In this document: piece by piece, positions 49,268 to 58,195 of the stretch
Layout of the letters: each line of letters starts with the position of its first letter
Numbering within the stretch: the stretch's first letter is position 1
Assembly: GCA_934635045.1 (NCBI GenBank)
Contig: CAKTZA010000005.1
Location: 28,277 to 92,276, forward strand
From: an uncultured Kiritimatiellota bacterium
GTDB lineage: Bacteria; Verrucomicrobiota; Kiritimatiellia; RFP12; UBA1067
Direction of reading: 5' to 3'
DNA: 64,000 bases
Position numbers and translations under genes: made by a program
Notes under the pieces: generated by a model
Seen by the model: only the letters and a program-made list of their open reading frames with translations
Told to the model about the DNA's origin: nothing
Database searches by the model: none

Positions 49268-51655
49268 TCACTTGCGCAAAAGCCGATAGACCTCGCCCAC
49301 GCGCGTGGCGAAGACAAGACGGCCGAACTCGTCACGGCGCGTCGGCACGGGCGCACCGTCCGGGCCCGCGACCGCCCAGTCGCCCCAGATCAGGCAGTCA
49401 GCCCTCTTCTCCGAGCGGATCGTGACGTCGCCGATCTGTCCGTCCGCAAACGCGGCGGAAACGAGGAACGCGCCCTGCGCACGCCAGTCGCGGAAGGCGA
49501 TCGCGCGATCCGCCGGCCATAGCGGGAAGAGGCGGATCGCGCCGTCCCAGCTCTGGAGCGCCATCTCCTGCACGGGCGCCATGCACGACAGCGTCTCCGT
49601 CCAGCCGCCCGTGCGCCCGTAGTGCGCGACGCTCATCGCCCGGACGGATCCGTTCGGCCGCCGCCACTTCTCCAGCAGAGAACGGTAGCGCGGATAGTCG
49701 CGCGCGGGCAGGAAGCGGTTCTGGCGCAGGCGTCCAAGCCAGTCGCGGATCGCGAGCCCGAAGTACCAGAAATCGCGGTCGTCGTGCTTCAGGGGCTTGC
49801 CGTCCCACGCGCCCGGCTGCACGTAGGGCTGGGGCACGCCGCCGTACTCGGGCGAGCCCGCGAACAGGCAGTGCCGCGCGTAGCCCTTCGCCGTCGCGCC
49901 CGGCCCGGCGAGGTTCTCGTAGCGATCCGTCCAGTCGCGGACGAGATCCGCATCGACGCCGAGCGTCTTGGCCGCCTCGGCGGCGATGTAGAGCGCATGG
50001 CGCGCGTAGGCGAGCGGGCTCCACTGGTCGCAGAGCCGCATCGGGTCCTTGCCGAGCGACGATTCGCCGGCGATGGACGGGAAGACGTGGTACTTGCCGT
50101 CGTTCAGGTTCGGCGGCAGGTCCGGGTGCGGCGCCTTCTTGAGGAAGTCGAGGTAGAACAGCGCGCATTCGCGGAGGAACGGATAGCCCCGCGTCTTCAG
50201 CCAGTCGCGGTCGAGCGTGTAGGCGTAGTAGTCCCAGTAGCGGCTCGCGAACCAGCCCGTCATGTAGACCATGCGCCCAAGCGTGAGGCGTCCGTTGTAG
50301 TCGTCGTCGCAGAGGGCGGGAAAGCCCTCCAGCTGGATGAAGACGCCGCGACAGCCGTAGTACTTCTCGGCGATGAGCCGTCCGACCGGACGGTAGAAGT
50401 CCACCGCGTCGAAGAACGCCTCCGCCTGTTCGCAGCGGTTCGCCGTGAACTCGCCCCAGTAGATCGACTCCAGGTTGTAGTTCGCGTGATAGTCGCCGTG
50501 CCAGTGCGAATAGTGCCTGAGCGAACACGGATGGAACAGCCCCGGCGGGACCGTGCCGCCGCGCAGGAAGCAGCGGCGCAGGTGGTACGTCGCGTACCAG
50601 AGGTCCTCGAGCCCCGGGTCGTCCGGGAACGTGACGGCGCTCTTCGCCCAGTACGCCTCGGCGGCCGCCTTGGCGCGTTCGAGATATGCCTTGAACGGCT
50701 GCGGCCGCGCGTACGTCGGCCACGTCGCGCCGCGCTGGACGTCGCGCGTCGTCGTCACCTTCACGACGGCCGAGCCGGAGACGTCGCGGCTCCAGCCGAA
50801 GAAGTGCAGCATCGCGCGCTTCGGCCCGGCCGCCACAGGCAGCGCGCGCCCTCCGTCCTTGCCGACGCAGAGCTGAAGGCGGCAGGTGAAGCCGTCCGGG
50901 AACAGGCGGTCGGGGTAGAACGCCTGGTCGATGCAGTAGAGCGCGTTCGTCACGTCGACAATCGCCACGGGCGGCGGCAGGGGCTGCGCGTCGGGATAGC
51001 GGCCCGCCGCGTTGGAGAGGCCGACGGACGCCACTTCGCTCCGAAACGCGGACACGACGGGATCGGCCTCGCGTTCAAGCGAATACCAGACCGGCGGCTC
51101 GCCACGCCCCACCCGCGTCTCCTCGTCCCATCCCGTGCACTTCCACGTGCAGGCGAACTCGTTCCGTTCGGGATCCATCACCGCCTCGACGCCGACCTTC
51201 ACGCCGTTCGGCCAGACGGCGGCAATCCGCAGTCTGCCCTCTTCGAGGAACAGCTGCTGCGTCCACTTCGGGAAGCCCGGCAGATTGGACGGGATATGCA
51301 GCTTGAGCTCGCCGACGGGCTTCGGCATCGGATAGGGCTGCCCGACGCCGTGCGAGCGCCGCGTGAAGGCGCCCGCCGGCTTGCGCCCGAGCGCGATGTC
51401 GATGTAGTCGCGCGCCGTCGCCGGCGCGGGATCGCGCTCCTTCTCGATGCGGCGATCCCAGACGTCGCCCTTCCCGAAGCGGAAGACGACCGTGTCCGCC
51501 GTCTGGTACGCGCAGACCGACAGGTCGCCGTTGCCGAGCACAAACCCCTCTTCCGGCTCCAGGGCCGGGCCGTCCATCCGCAGGACATGCGGACGCGCGA
51601 CGGCCACGCCGACCGCCAGCGCAACAGCCGCCGACAGAATTCTTTCCTTACGCAT
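49268..51655 (-). CDS. Secreted GH95-like glycosidase
   Basis: The 795-residue protein has a signal peptide (about 1-20). The N-terminal beta-sandwich contains GNGDLSVCAYQTADTVVFRF, typical of GH95/GH65-like enzymes. The (alpha/alpha)6 barrel spans about 330-720 (LWYATYHLRRCFLRGG, HGDYHANYNLESIYWG, HVFPSIAGESS). The C-terminal block, LQSWDGAIRLFPLWPAD, is like the LLQSHxGxIxLLPALP block of alpha-L-fucosidases of GH95. Substrate: fucosides or galactosides by family, not proven. The ATG at 51655 overlaps the upstream stop by 8 bases; GTG 51661 is an alternative. Confidence 0.8.
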   Translation of the reverse strand: MRKERILSAAVALAVGVAVARPHVLRMDGPALEPEEGFVLGNGDLSVCAYQTADTVVFRFGKGDVWDRRIEKERDPAPATARDYIDIALGRKPAGAFTRRSHGVGQPYPMPKPVGELKLHIPSNLPGFPKWTQQLFLEEGRLRIAAVWPNGVKVGVEAVMDPERNEFACTWKCTGWDEETRVGRGEPPVWYSLEREADPVVSAFRSEVASVGLSNAAGRYPDAQPLPPPVAIVDVTNALYCIDQAFYPDRLFPDGFTCRLQLCVGKDGGRALPVAAGPKRAMLHFFGWSRDVSGSAVVKVTTTRDVQRGATWPTYARPQPFKAYLERAKAAAEAYWAKSAVTFPDDPGLEDLWYATYHLRRCFLRGGTVPPGLFHPCSLRHYSHWHGDYHANYNLESIYWGEFTANRCEQAEAFFDAVDFYRPVGRLIAEKYYGCRGVFIQLEGFPALCDDDYNGRLTLGRMVYMTGWFASRYWDYYAYTLDRDWLKTRGYPFLRECALFYLDFLKKAPHPDLPPNLNDGKYHVFPSIAGESSLGKDPMRLCDQWSPLAYARHALYIAAEAAKTLGVDADLVRDWTDRYENLAGPGATAKGYARHCLFAGSPEYGGVPQPYVQPGAWDGKPLKHDDRDFWYFGLAIRDWLGRLRQNRFLPARDYPRYRSLLEKWRRPNGSVRAMSVAHYGRTGGWTETLSCMAPVQEMALQSWDGAIRLFPLWPADRAIAFRDWRAQGAFLVSAAFADGQIGDVTIRSEKRADCLIWGDWAVAGPDGAPVPTRRDEFGRLVFATRVGEVYRLLRK

Positions 51656-52709
51656 TTTCACGCACCGCCTTTCCGAAGATTTCAGCCCCCTCGCGCAGCA
51701 GCCGCTGCCACGGCGGGATCGTCGCCATCCACGGCGCGAAGAGCATCCCCTTGTAGCGTTCGGGCGGCAGGTTCGCGCGGCAGAACGCCGCCGTCGCCGT
51801 GAAGTTTGCCTTCAGCCCGTAGCAGTTCGAGGCGCAGGGAATGACGTCATAGCCGTTCGTCGCCAGCGTCTGGTAGATATTGATGAGCGGATCGTCGAAC
51901 GAGGGCGTCTCCGTCCGGTAGGTCCACGGGCTCTGCAACACCGTCTTCGGCATCTTGCGGAGAAACTCGTCCAGCGTGTGGCGACGCAGGTAGTCGCTCC
52001 ACACCCAGGCGCGTGAGCCGCGCTTCTCGACCTCGCCGATCAGGAACAGCGCGTCATGCCACCAGAGGTCGCCCTGCCGCAGGCGCACGAGCGACGTGTT
52101 GCGCGTCTGGTATTCGACGATGTCCTCCTCGTCCAGTCCAAGATGGATGAAGCGGGGCGTCTCGAAGATCTCGCTGACGTCGCGGATGAGGTCGGCCGCG
52201 ACCTGGTAGTAGGCGCGCGTGGAGACCATGCGCGCATAGTCCTTGAGCCAGGCGTCGTGGCAGCAGGAGAAGTTGAGCTTCGGGACGACCTCGAAGCCCA
52301 TGCCCCGCAGGCGGCGGATCTCGGTCTGCAGGCGTTCGACGCGCCAACTGCCCTTCACGGCAAGTTCCGGGTGGCTCGGGTAGACGACGAACTCGCCGAG
52401 GTCGAGCAGCAGGAGGCCGCAGCCGCTCGCGCGCAGACGCGCCGACAGGTCCCGCCAGACCGCCTCGTCGAAACGGACGGCGTCATGCGTCTGGTTCTCA
52501 GGCCGACAGAGCGCGGCAAACTCCGCGTCCGTCAGGTGCTTCGCCATGATGCCGTCCCGTGTCGGCGGGATGTCGAGGTCGCCCCACATGTTCATGCCGA
52601 ACTGGGGCATGTAGGCCCACAGGAAGCCTTCCTTGCCGTCGCCGCGCGCGGCCAGGGCCGCCGCCGCGGCCGCCTGCGCGAGAAATGTCCGGCGCGTGAC
52701 CTTCTTCAT
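51648..52709 (-). CDS. Tat-exported GH20-like TIM-barrel protein
   Basis: The 353-residue protein has a twin-arginine signal (TRRTFLAQAAAAAALA, about 5-20). The barrel includes GFEVVPKLNFSCCHDAWLK and PRFIHLGLDEEDI, the latter close to the HxGxDE catalytic block of GH20 hexosaminidases, and ends with FAPWMATIPPWQRLL. It lacks the GH20b N-terminal domain, so activity on hexosaminides is only a possibility. It is 27 bases after the autotransporter-repeat gene and overlaps the GH95-like gene. Confidence 0.66.
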   Translation of the reverse strand: MKKVTRRTFLAQAAAAAALAARGDGKEGFLWAYMPQFGMNMWGDLDIPPTRDGIMAKHLTDAEFAALCRPENQTHDAVRFDEAVWRDLSARLRASGCGLLLLDLGEFVVYPSHPELAVKGSWRVERLQTEIRRLRGMGFEVVPKLNFSCCHDAWLKDYARMVSTRAYYQVAADLIRDVSEIFETPRFIHLGLDEEDIVEYQTRNTSLVRLRQGDLWWHDALFLIGEVEKRGSRAWVWSDYLRRHTLDEFLRKMPKTVLQSPWTYRTETPSFDDPLINIYQTLATNGYDVIPCASNCYGLKANFTATAAFCRANLPPERYKGMLFAPWMATIPPWQRLLREGAEIFGKAVRENA

Positions 52710-52736
52710 GATGCGATTCTCCTTTGCAGTCCTTGT

Positions 52737-55700
52737 TCAGCGGATGACAAGAAGGGTCCCGCGACGCGGCACGAGCGCGCCCCCGACGCCCACGCGCTTG
52801 AGCCGCCAGTTCCCGACGATGGACGCGAGCGAGGGATAGGCGTCAAAGGCGATGGCCGGGACGAGGCCCTCCGCCGGCGTCGTCGCCCCCGTCACGGTCA
52901 GCGCCGCGCCCGACACCTTGCCCGCGCCGGACAGCGACGCGACCGTGGCCGGCTCGTACAGCCCGATCTCGCCGCCCGACAGGGAGAGCGCCGCCGTCGC
53001 CGGCAGCACGGCCGTCGCGCCGAGGCGGAACCGTCCGCCGACCGTCAGGTTGACGCCGCCGCCGATTGTGCCGAAGTAGGCGGCATTCGTCGAGCCCGCC
53101 ACCGTCAGCGTCGCCGCCGTCTCGGACGAGTTCGTGATCGTCGGGATGCCGAAGAGCGCCCCGATTGTCGCATCACGTCCCGCCAGGTCAACCGTGCCGT
53201 CGAAGACCGAGAGATCGGCGAAATCGACCTTGCCCGTACCCGCGAGTACGATCCTTCCCGACCCCAGCACCTTGGCGTCGACCGTGATGTCCGCCGCGTT
53301 GGCGAACGTGAGCGTCCCGTCCACAAAGAGGAAGCGTTCGCCCGTTATCAGAGAACCCGTCGTCGTGACGTTGCCCTCGACATGCACATCGCCCGCGAGG
53401 TCGACGCCCGGCACAACGAGCGTCCCTTCGCCGCCGAGGTAAAGGTCGCCCGCGCCCGTCATCGTCCGCGCCAACGTCGCCGTGACCGCGTCGGACACGC
53501 AGATCCGCGCGTCGTTCACGAGCGTGACCGCACCCGCCAGCGTCGTGTTCGCCCGGAAGTCCAACGCGCCCGTCTTGACGTCCGTCCGCGCACCAAAGCC
53601 GGAGATCCTGAAATCCTGCACGTGCGTCGCGTCCGCCGTGCTGAAGCGAACGCTGCCGCCCGTGTACTCGCCGCCCAGCACCTCGACGTCGCCCGTGCCG
53701 AACGCGCCACGGTACGAATCGTTCCCCATCAGCTCGACCGTACCGCCGAGGACGCGTGTGCCGCCCGTGTAGGGCTGCGCCCGATAGAGCCGAATGCCGC
53801 CATTCGCCCTCGCGTAGAAGACGACGCCGCCCGTGCCGTTCAGATAGCCGTTCACGCCGCAGCCAAGGGCGCCGTTCACGCCCGAACCGCTCAGGACGTA
53901 GCCACGCGCGCCGCCGAAATCGACAGACCCCGCGCCCGTCAGCTGACCCTGGTAGCCGCTGTTGGAATGGGACAGGAGCACGAGATAGGCGTTGCCCGAT
54001 CCAGTGCCGATCCTCCCTGTGCCGCTGACGATGCCGCCGTTGACGACCAGCGCGCCAACCGTCTGGCCATCGAGCGTGACGCTCTTCTTCTCGATGTAGG
54101 CAATCGCATCCGCCCCGCCATCGAGGCCCGACACGTAGGCCGCCGCCTTGAACCGCTTCGTCCCCGCATCATACGTCAGCAGGTGCAGTTCCGGCGCGCT
54201 GTTGCCCGACTCCTTCGTCTCGGACACGATGGGCGTCGTCGGCAAGCCGAGCGCATCCAGCGTAGGCGCGGACGCGACCTGAACAAAATGCGCATCCGTC
54301 GTGCCGAACGTTTCGCGCGAAGCGGAGGACTCGAGCGCCAGCACGGAAGCGTCGGCCCCCGTGACAGAGGGAACCGTAAGATTCGCGTCAGCAGTCTCAA
54401 GATTGACCTGCGCGCCATTCGCGAACGCCAGCGGCGGCAGGGCCGTCGAAGCGAGGCTCACGGATAGCGTACCGCCGTCGCGCAGCGTCACCGCGCCCGT
54501 GCCGAATGCCCCCGACGCCACGCCGGGACGGACGCGCCCGCGCACGGTCATGCCGCCCACATCGGCGCTTGCGCCCGTCAGCGCGAAGAGGCCCTGTCCG
54601 TCGAAGGTCACGCCGCCCGCGCCGTCGTCCGCCGCCACGAAGCCGGCGTTGCCGATCGTGACGGTCACGTTGTTGCGGTTGCGCAGGTGCGCGCCGTGCG
54701 GCCCCACGATGAGCTTGTGGGCCGTCCCGGCGACATCCGTCTTCGTGCCCTGAAGGGAACCGTCATTCGCAAAGTCGAAGTCCAGCACGCCGCCGTCCAG
54801 CCGAATGCTCGAATAGCGGCCAACATTCGATCCCGCCCAGTTCGCGAACGGACTCGTCATCACAAAGCGCCCGCCGACGACCTCGACGCGCCCCGTCGAC
54901 GTGCCATTTACGACATACGGCCCTGCCGCCCGGAAGAGTGCCTTGTCCTGCACCTTCCAGCTCACGTCGACGCTGTGCTTTCCGTCCGTCGAGCCGTTCG
55001 CCAGCCAGATCTGGTTTCCGCCGACCGTGACGTCGACGACGCCGCGATCGCGCGCCAGAATGCCGACCGAGGCGCTGGTGTATTCCGCGTCCGTTCCGTC
55101 GATGACGGCCCGTCCGCCCGCGACGACGAGCGCCGTCGGCTGGCGCGTGTCCTTGCCCTCGCCGTAGCGGTCGTAGCCGTGGATGCTGCCGAAGCGGACG
55201 TCGCCGTTCTTCACGACCAGGTTGTCGTACAGGCGCGGATACCACGTTCGGATGCGGTGCACGCCGCCGTCGATCGTGTACGTGTCGGGCGAATCCGCGT
55301 CACTGCCGCTACGTATGAACGTATAGAGCCCGCGCGTCACAACATTCTTGAGCGCGATGGACGCGCGACCGCCGCCTGTGCCGGTCGTCGCGCAAAAGGA
55401 CATGTCCGCCAAGACGCCGCCCTCGACCGTCAGTTTGGCGTCGGACCCGACCAAGACCGTGCGGTTGCTCGAGCTGGCGTTCGGCAGCGACAGCGTCCCG
55501 CGAACGTGAAGGGCCCACGCCCCGTCCATGACGTGCAGGTACGCGCAATCGACGGCGGCGGCGTTGGTGACCGCGATCGCCGAGCCGGCGTCCGGCGCCT
55601 GCGTCCTGGAGAATCGCGGCACGAAATCGCTCCCGATCGGCACGCCCGCCGACCAGTTCGCGGCGTTCCACCAGTCCCCGCATGCGGGGCCCTGCCAATA

Positions 55701-55781
55701 CGTGTAGGTGACCCCCTGTGCGCCCAGGCACCCAAGCGCCGCGACCGCCGCCACGGCAGAGCATTTCGTCAGTTTCGACAT
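52737..55781 (-). CDS. Secreted autotransporter-repeat (PATR-like) beta-helix protein
   Basis: The 1,014-residue protein has a signal peptide (about 1-23, ending GAQG). The mature part is Gly, Ala, Val, Thr and Asn rich, with degenerate repeats of the autotransporter-associated beta-strand type (AQPYTGGTRVLGGTVELMG, LTGAGSVDFGGA, TGAGDLYLGGEGTLVVPG), predicting a long beta-helix. No autotransporter barrel is present; the end is PRRGTLLVIR. GGAGGAGG 8 bases before ATG 55781 sets the start, not the earlier in-frame codon at 55817. It is the first gene of the second saccharide locus and may bind or display at the cell surface. Confidence 0.75.
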   Translation of the reverse strand: MSKLTKCSAVAAVAALGCLGAQGVTYTYWQGPACGDWWNAANWSAGVPIGSDFVPRFSRTQAPDAGSAIAVTNAAAVDCAYLHVMDGAWALHVRGTLSLPNASSSNRTVLVGSDAKLTVEGGVLADMSFCATTGTGGGRASIALKNVVTRGLYTFIRSGSDADSPDTYTIDGGVHRIRTWYPRLYDNLVVKNGDVRFGSIHGYDRYGEGKDTRQPTALVVAGGRAVIDGTDAEYTSASVGILARDRGVVDVTVGGNQIWLANGSTDGKHSVDVSWKVQDKALFRAAGPYVVNGTSTGRVEVVGGRFVMTSPFANWAGSNVGRYSSIRLDGGVLDFDFANDGSLQGTKTDVAGTAHKLIVGPHGAHLRNRNNVTVTIGNAGFVAADDGAGGVTFDGQGLFALTGASADVGGMTVRGRVRPGVASGAFGTGAVTLRDGGTLSVSLASTALPPLAFANGAQVNLETADANLTVPSVTGADASVLALESSASRETFGTTDAHFVQVASAPTLDALGLPTTPIVSETKESGNSAPELHLLTYDAGTKRFKAAAYVSGLDGGADAIAYIEKKSVTLDGQTVGALVVNGGIVSGTGRIGTGSGNAYLVLLSHSNSGYQGQLTGAGSVDFGGARGYVLSGSGVNGALGCGVNGYLNGTGGVVFYARANGGIRLYRAQPYTGGTRVLGGTVELMGNDSYRGAFGTGDVEVLGGEYTGGSVRFSTADATHVQDFRISGFGARTDVKTGALDFRANTTLAGAVTLVNDARICVSDAVTATLARTMTGAGDLYLGGEGTLVVPGVDLAGDVHVEGNVTTTGSLITGERFLFVDGTLTFANAADITVDAKVLGSGRIVLAGTGKVDFADLSVFDGTVDLAGRDATIGALFGIPTITNSSETAATLTVAGSTNAAYFGTIGGGVNLTVGGRFRLGATAVLPATAALSLSGGEIGLYEPATVASLSGAGKVSGAALTVTGATTPAEGLVPAIAFDAYPSLASIVGNWRLKRVGVGGALVPRRGTLLVIR

Positions 55782-55829
55782 CCGACAGCCTCCTCCTGTT
55801 TTCTTTCTTGTGGACACGATGATGGTCGT

Positions 55830-55835
55830 ATTATA
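55830..55835 (-). promoter_or_regulatory. -10 box of the second saccharide-degradation locus
   Basis: TATAAT in GTTTGCTATAAT on the minus strand, giving a leader of about 42 bases with a GGAGGAGG Shine-Dalgarno. The operator-like direct repeats begin 10 bases upstream of it. Confidence 0.6.
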
Positions 55836-55844
55836 GCAAACGGT

Positions 55845-55886
55845 CGTCCAAAAACGCGAAACAACATCCGTCTAAAAATGCGAACA
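55845..55886 (+). promoter_or_regulatory. Direct-repeat operator of the second AraC/XylR-type regulator
   Basis: Two copies of CGTCYAAAAAYGCGAA (first at 55845, second at 55869) lie in the same orientation, 24 bases apart, between the divergent -10 boxes at 55830-55835 and 55898-55903. Tandem direct sites about two helical turns apart are typical of AraC-family dimers. Confidence 0.65.
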
Positions 55887-55897
55887 GCGGTTTTTGC

Positions 55898-55903
55898 TAT
55901 ACT
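55898..55903 (+). promoter_or_regulatory. Start-proximal -10 box (second AraC/XylR-type regulator)
   Basis: TATACT in TTTTTGCTATACT ends 7 bases before the ATG at 55911. The operator repeats stand just upstream, at the position of the -35 region. Confidence 0.6.
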
Positions 55904-55910
55904 ATGCCGC

Positions 55911-57047
55911 ATGAACGACATTCTCGTCCTGTTGCCCGAGTCGGCGCGGCTCTATGCGGAATCGCTCGCCGGCATCCGCCGACGGCTGGGCGGCGACTAC
56001 CGCGAGCGCATCGTCGACGACGACACCGACCCCTCGGCGTTCCGGCGGCTGCTCGACCTCTGGCGGCCGCTCGGCTGCATCGTCTTCGGCTGGATGGGGA
56101 CGAACGCCCGCCTGTCACGGGACTTCGCGCGCCTCCCGACCGTCTATCTCGACCGGGCCGCGTCCTCGCGACGCAGCTGCCTCGACGTCACGCAGGACTA
56201 TGCCGAGAGCGGACGCTTCGCCGCGCGCATCCTCGTCCAGAACGGGCGGACGGACTACGCCTTCGTTGGCGACGCCAACGCCTCCAGCTGGTCGAACGCG
56301 CGCGGACGGGCCTTCGCGGACGCCGTGCGGCAGGCCGGGCACACCTGCCGCTGCCACACGGCCCGGCGCACACGCGACACGCGGGCTCTCGAACGCTGGC
56401 TGCGCGACCTGCCGCGCCCGACCAGCCTCTTCGCCGCCAACGACCGCACGGCCCGCGAAGTCCTCAACCTCGCCGCGCTGAACGGCTGGCGCGTCCCGGA
56501 CGACCTCGCCGTCCTCGGCATCGACAACATCATCAGCATCTGCGAATCGACCCACCCGCGACTCTCCAGCATCCAGACCGACTTCGAGCGCGGCGGCTGG
56601 GAGGCGGCCGACCTCCTGTGCGAACGCCTCAGGTCGCCCGGCCTCCGCGTCGCCTGTCGCCGCTACGGGACGCTCGGCGTCGTCCATCGCGGCTCGACCT
56701 GCCGCGCACAGAGCGCGGCGGCCTTCACTCGGCAGACGCAGCGCGCCCTCCAGTTCATCCGCAACCGGGCCGCCGACGGGCTGACGGTCGAGGACGTCGC
56801 CGCCGACATGGGCTGTTCGCGCCGCCTGGCCGAGATCCGCTTCCGCTCGGCGACAGGCCAGACGATCAAGGCCGCCATCACCGACGTGCGGCTCGAACGG
56901 GCGCAGGCGCTCGTGCGCAACCGCGCCCTGCCGCTGAAGGCGATCGCCGCCGCAAGCGGCTACCGCACGGTCAACGCGCTCCGCGTCGCCTACCGCAACC
57001 GCTTCGGCACCGCGCTGACAGACGACCGAAGAGGCTTTTTGATATAA
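55911..57047 (+). CDS. XylR-like transcription regulator (LacI-type sensor + AraC HTH)
   Basis: The 378-residue protein has a LacI/periplasmic-binding-like sensor (about 1-265; RRLLDLWRPLGCIVFGWMG, LPTVYLDRAASS, VLGIDNIISICESTHPRLSSI) and a C-terminal AraC-type domain (about 280-375; VEDVAADMGCSRRLAEIRFR, LKAIAAASGYRTVNALRVAY). It has the same architecture as the regulator at 31907. It diverges from the 55781-46627 hydrolase operon and has tandem candidate binding sites between the promoters, so it probably controls both. Its stop codon is inside the -10 box of the next gene. Confidence 0.88.
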   Translation: MNDILVLLPESARLYAESLAGIRRRLGGDYRERIVDDDTDPSAFRRLLDLWRPLGCIVFGWMGTNARLSRDFARLPTVYLDRAASSRRSCLDVTQDYAESGRFAARILVQNGRTDYAFVGDANASSWSNARGRAFADAVRQAGHTCRCHTARRTRDTRALERWLRDLPRPTSLFAANDRTAREVLNLAALNGWRVPDDLAVLGIDNIISICESTHPRLSSIQTDFERGGWEAADLLCERLRSPGLRVACRRYGTLGVVHRGSTCRAQSAAAFTRQTQRALQFIRNRAADGLTVEDVAADMGCSRRLAEIRFRSATGQTIKAAITDVRLERAQALVRNRALPLKAIAAASGYRTVNALRVAYRNRFGTALTDDRRGFLI

Positions 57048-57048
57048 T
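57043..57048 (+). promoter_or_regulatory. Start-proximal -10 box (phosphoesterase)
   Basis: TATAAT overlaps the TAA stop of the preceding regulator and ends 9 bases before the ATG at 57058. CTCCCCACC between them has no Shine-Dalgarno. Confidence 0.55.
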
Positions 57049-57057
57049 CTCCCCACC

Positions 57058-58182
57058 ATGAGATACGCGATCGTTTCCGACATCCACGCCAACGTCGAGG
57101 CCCTGCGGCGCGTCCTTGCCGACGCGCGGCAGAACGGCGCGAAAAGCGTCGTCTGCCTCGGCGACGTCGTCGGCTACGGCCCCCTGCCGAAGGAGGCCCT
57201 CGCGCACGTGCGCAAGGTCGCGGCGCTCGTCCTCGCGGGGAACCACGACGACGCGGTCTCCGGGCGCGGCTCGGCGGAGGCGTTCAACGGCCTCGCCGCC
57301 GATGCCGTGACGCGCCATCGCGAAGCCCTGTCGGCGGGCGACCTCGCCTGGCTGAAGGCGCTCCCCTACGTCGGCAGGATCGACGGCGCGATCACCGCGC
57401 ACGGCGACTTCGTCGACCCGCCGAAGTTCTACTACGTCGACGACGCCGAGGGCGCGGCCGCCAACTTCGCGGCGACGGACGCGCAGCTGATGTTCGTCGG
57501 CCACACGCACGTGCCCGCGCTCGCCGTCGTCGGCGACAGCGGCAACGTCCATCTCACGGCGCCGCAGGACTTCACGCTGGAGCCGAACAAGCGCTACATC
57601 GTCAACCCCGGCTCCGTCGGCTATCCGCGCGAGGAGAACGGCGTCTGCCAGTCGACCTACGTCCTCTACGACTCGACCGCGCGGACGGTCGAGTTCCGCT
57701 TCCTGCCGTTTTCCGTCGCCTCCGTCATGCCGCGCGGAAAAGCCGCCGGGCGTACGCGGCGCCTGCGGCTCGCCGCGACGGCCGTGGGCGCGGCCGCCCT
57801 GGCCGCCGCCCTCGCCTTCGCGCTGAAGCCGGCGGCGCGCACGGTGACGAAGACGGTCACCGAGACCAAGGTCGTCGAAGTCGTGAAGCCCGAAGATCCG
57901 GCCCTCCTGCTGGCGCGCCGCGAGCTGACGCTCAAGCCCGGCGACCGCAAGATCCGCGCGAACCTCCTGCTCGCCGCCGGACCCGCCGAACTCACGATCG
58001 AGTTCCGCAACCCGAACGGCGAGACCGTCGGCACGCCCTTCCGGCGGACGATCAAGGAGACCTACCGACAGGCGCACAAGATCCCCGAAGGGGCCCTGTC
58101 GGCGACGTTCACCGTCCGCAAGGTCACGCGCGACGGCGCGCCGCGCATCGCCTCGTTCGAGCCGACGGCGGAAGCGCATTGA
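57058..58182 (+). CDS. Metallophosphoesterase with C-terminal membrane helix and extension
   Basis: In the 374-residue protein, residues 1-225 form a YfcE/MJ0936-type phosphodiesterase with VSDIHANVEA, LGDVVGYGPLP, LAGNHDDA, GHTHVPALAVV and VNPGSVGYPR. A basic stretch (about 226-242) and one membrane helix (about 243-262) follow. A 110-residue tail after the helix (KTVTETKVVEVVKPEDPALL) would lie outside the cytoplasm. Joining a soluble phosphodiesterase to a tail-side envelope domain is unusual; its role is unknown. It converges on the acyltransferase with 13 bases between the genes. Confidence 0.8.
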   Translation: MRYAIVSDIHANVEALRRVLADARQNGAKSVVCLGDVVGYGPLPKEALAHVRKVAALVLAGNHDDAVSGRGSAEAFNGLAADAVTRHREALSAGDLAWLKALPYVGRIDGAITAHGDFVDPPKFYYVDDAEGAAANFAATDAQLMFVGHTHVPALAVVGDSGNVHLTAPQDFTLEPNKRYIVNPGSVGYPREENGVCQSTYVLYDSTARTVEFRFLPFSVASVMPRGKAAGRTRRLRLAATAVGAAALAAALAFALKPAARTVTKTVTETKVVEVVKPEDPALLLARRELTLKPGDRKIRANLLLAAGPAELTIEFRNPNGETVGTPFRRTIKETYRQAHKIPEGALSATFTVRKVTRDGAPRIASFEPTAEAH

Positions 58183-58195
58183 CCGATCCGGCCCC

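Noticed and set aside
49398..50723. Second long minus-strand frame inside the GH95-like gene
   Set aside because: No family motif; it is a shifted frame of the GH95-like coding sequence, which has clear domain signatures.
52737..55781. Autotransporter-repeat protein considered as a classical type V autotransporter
   Set aside because: No C-terminal beta-barrel domain is visible; the protein ends soon after the repeats.
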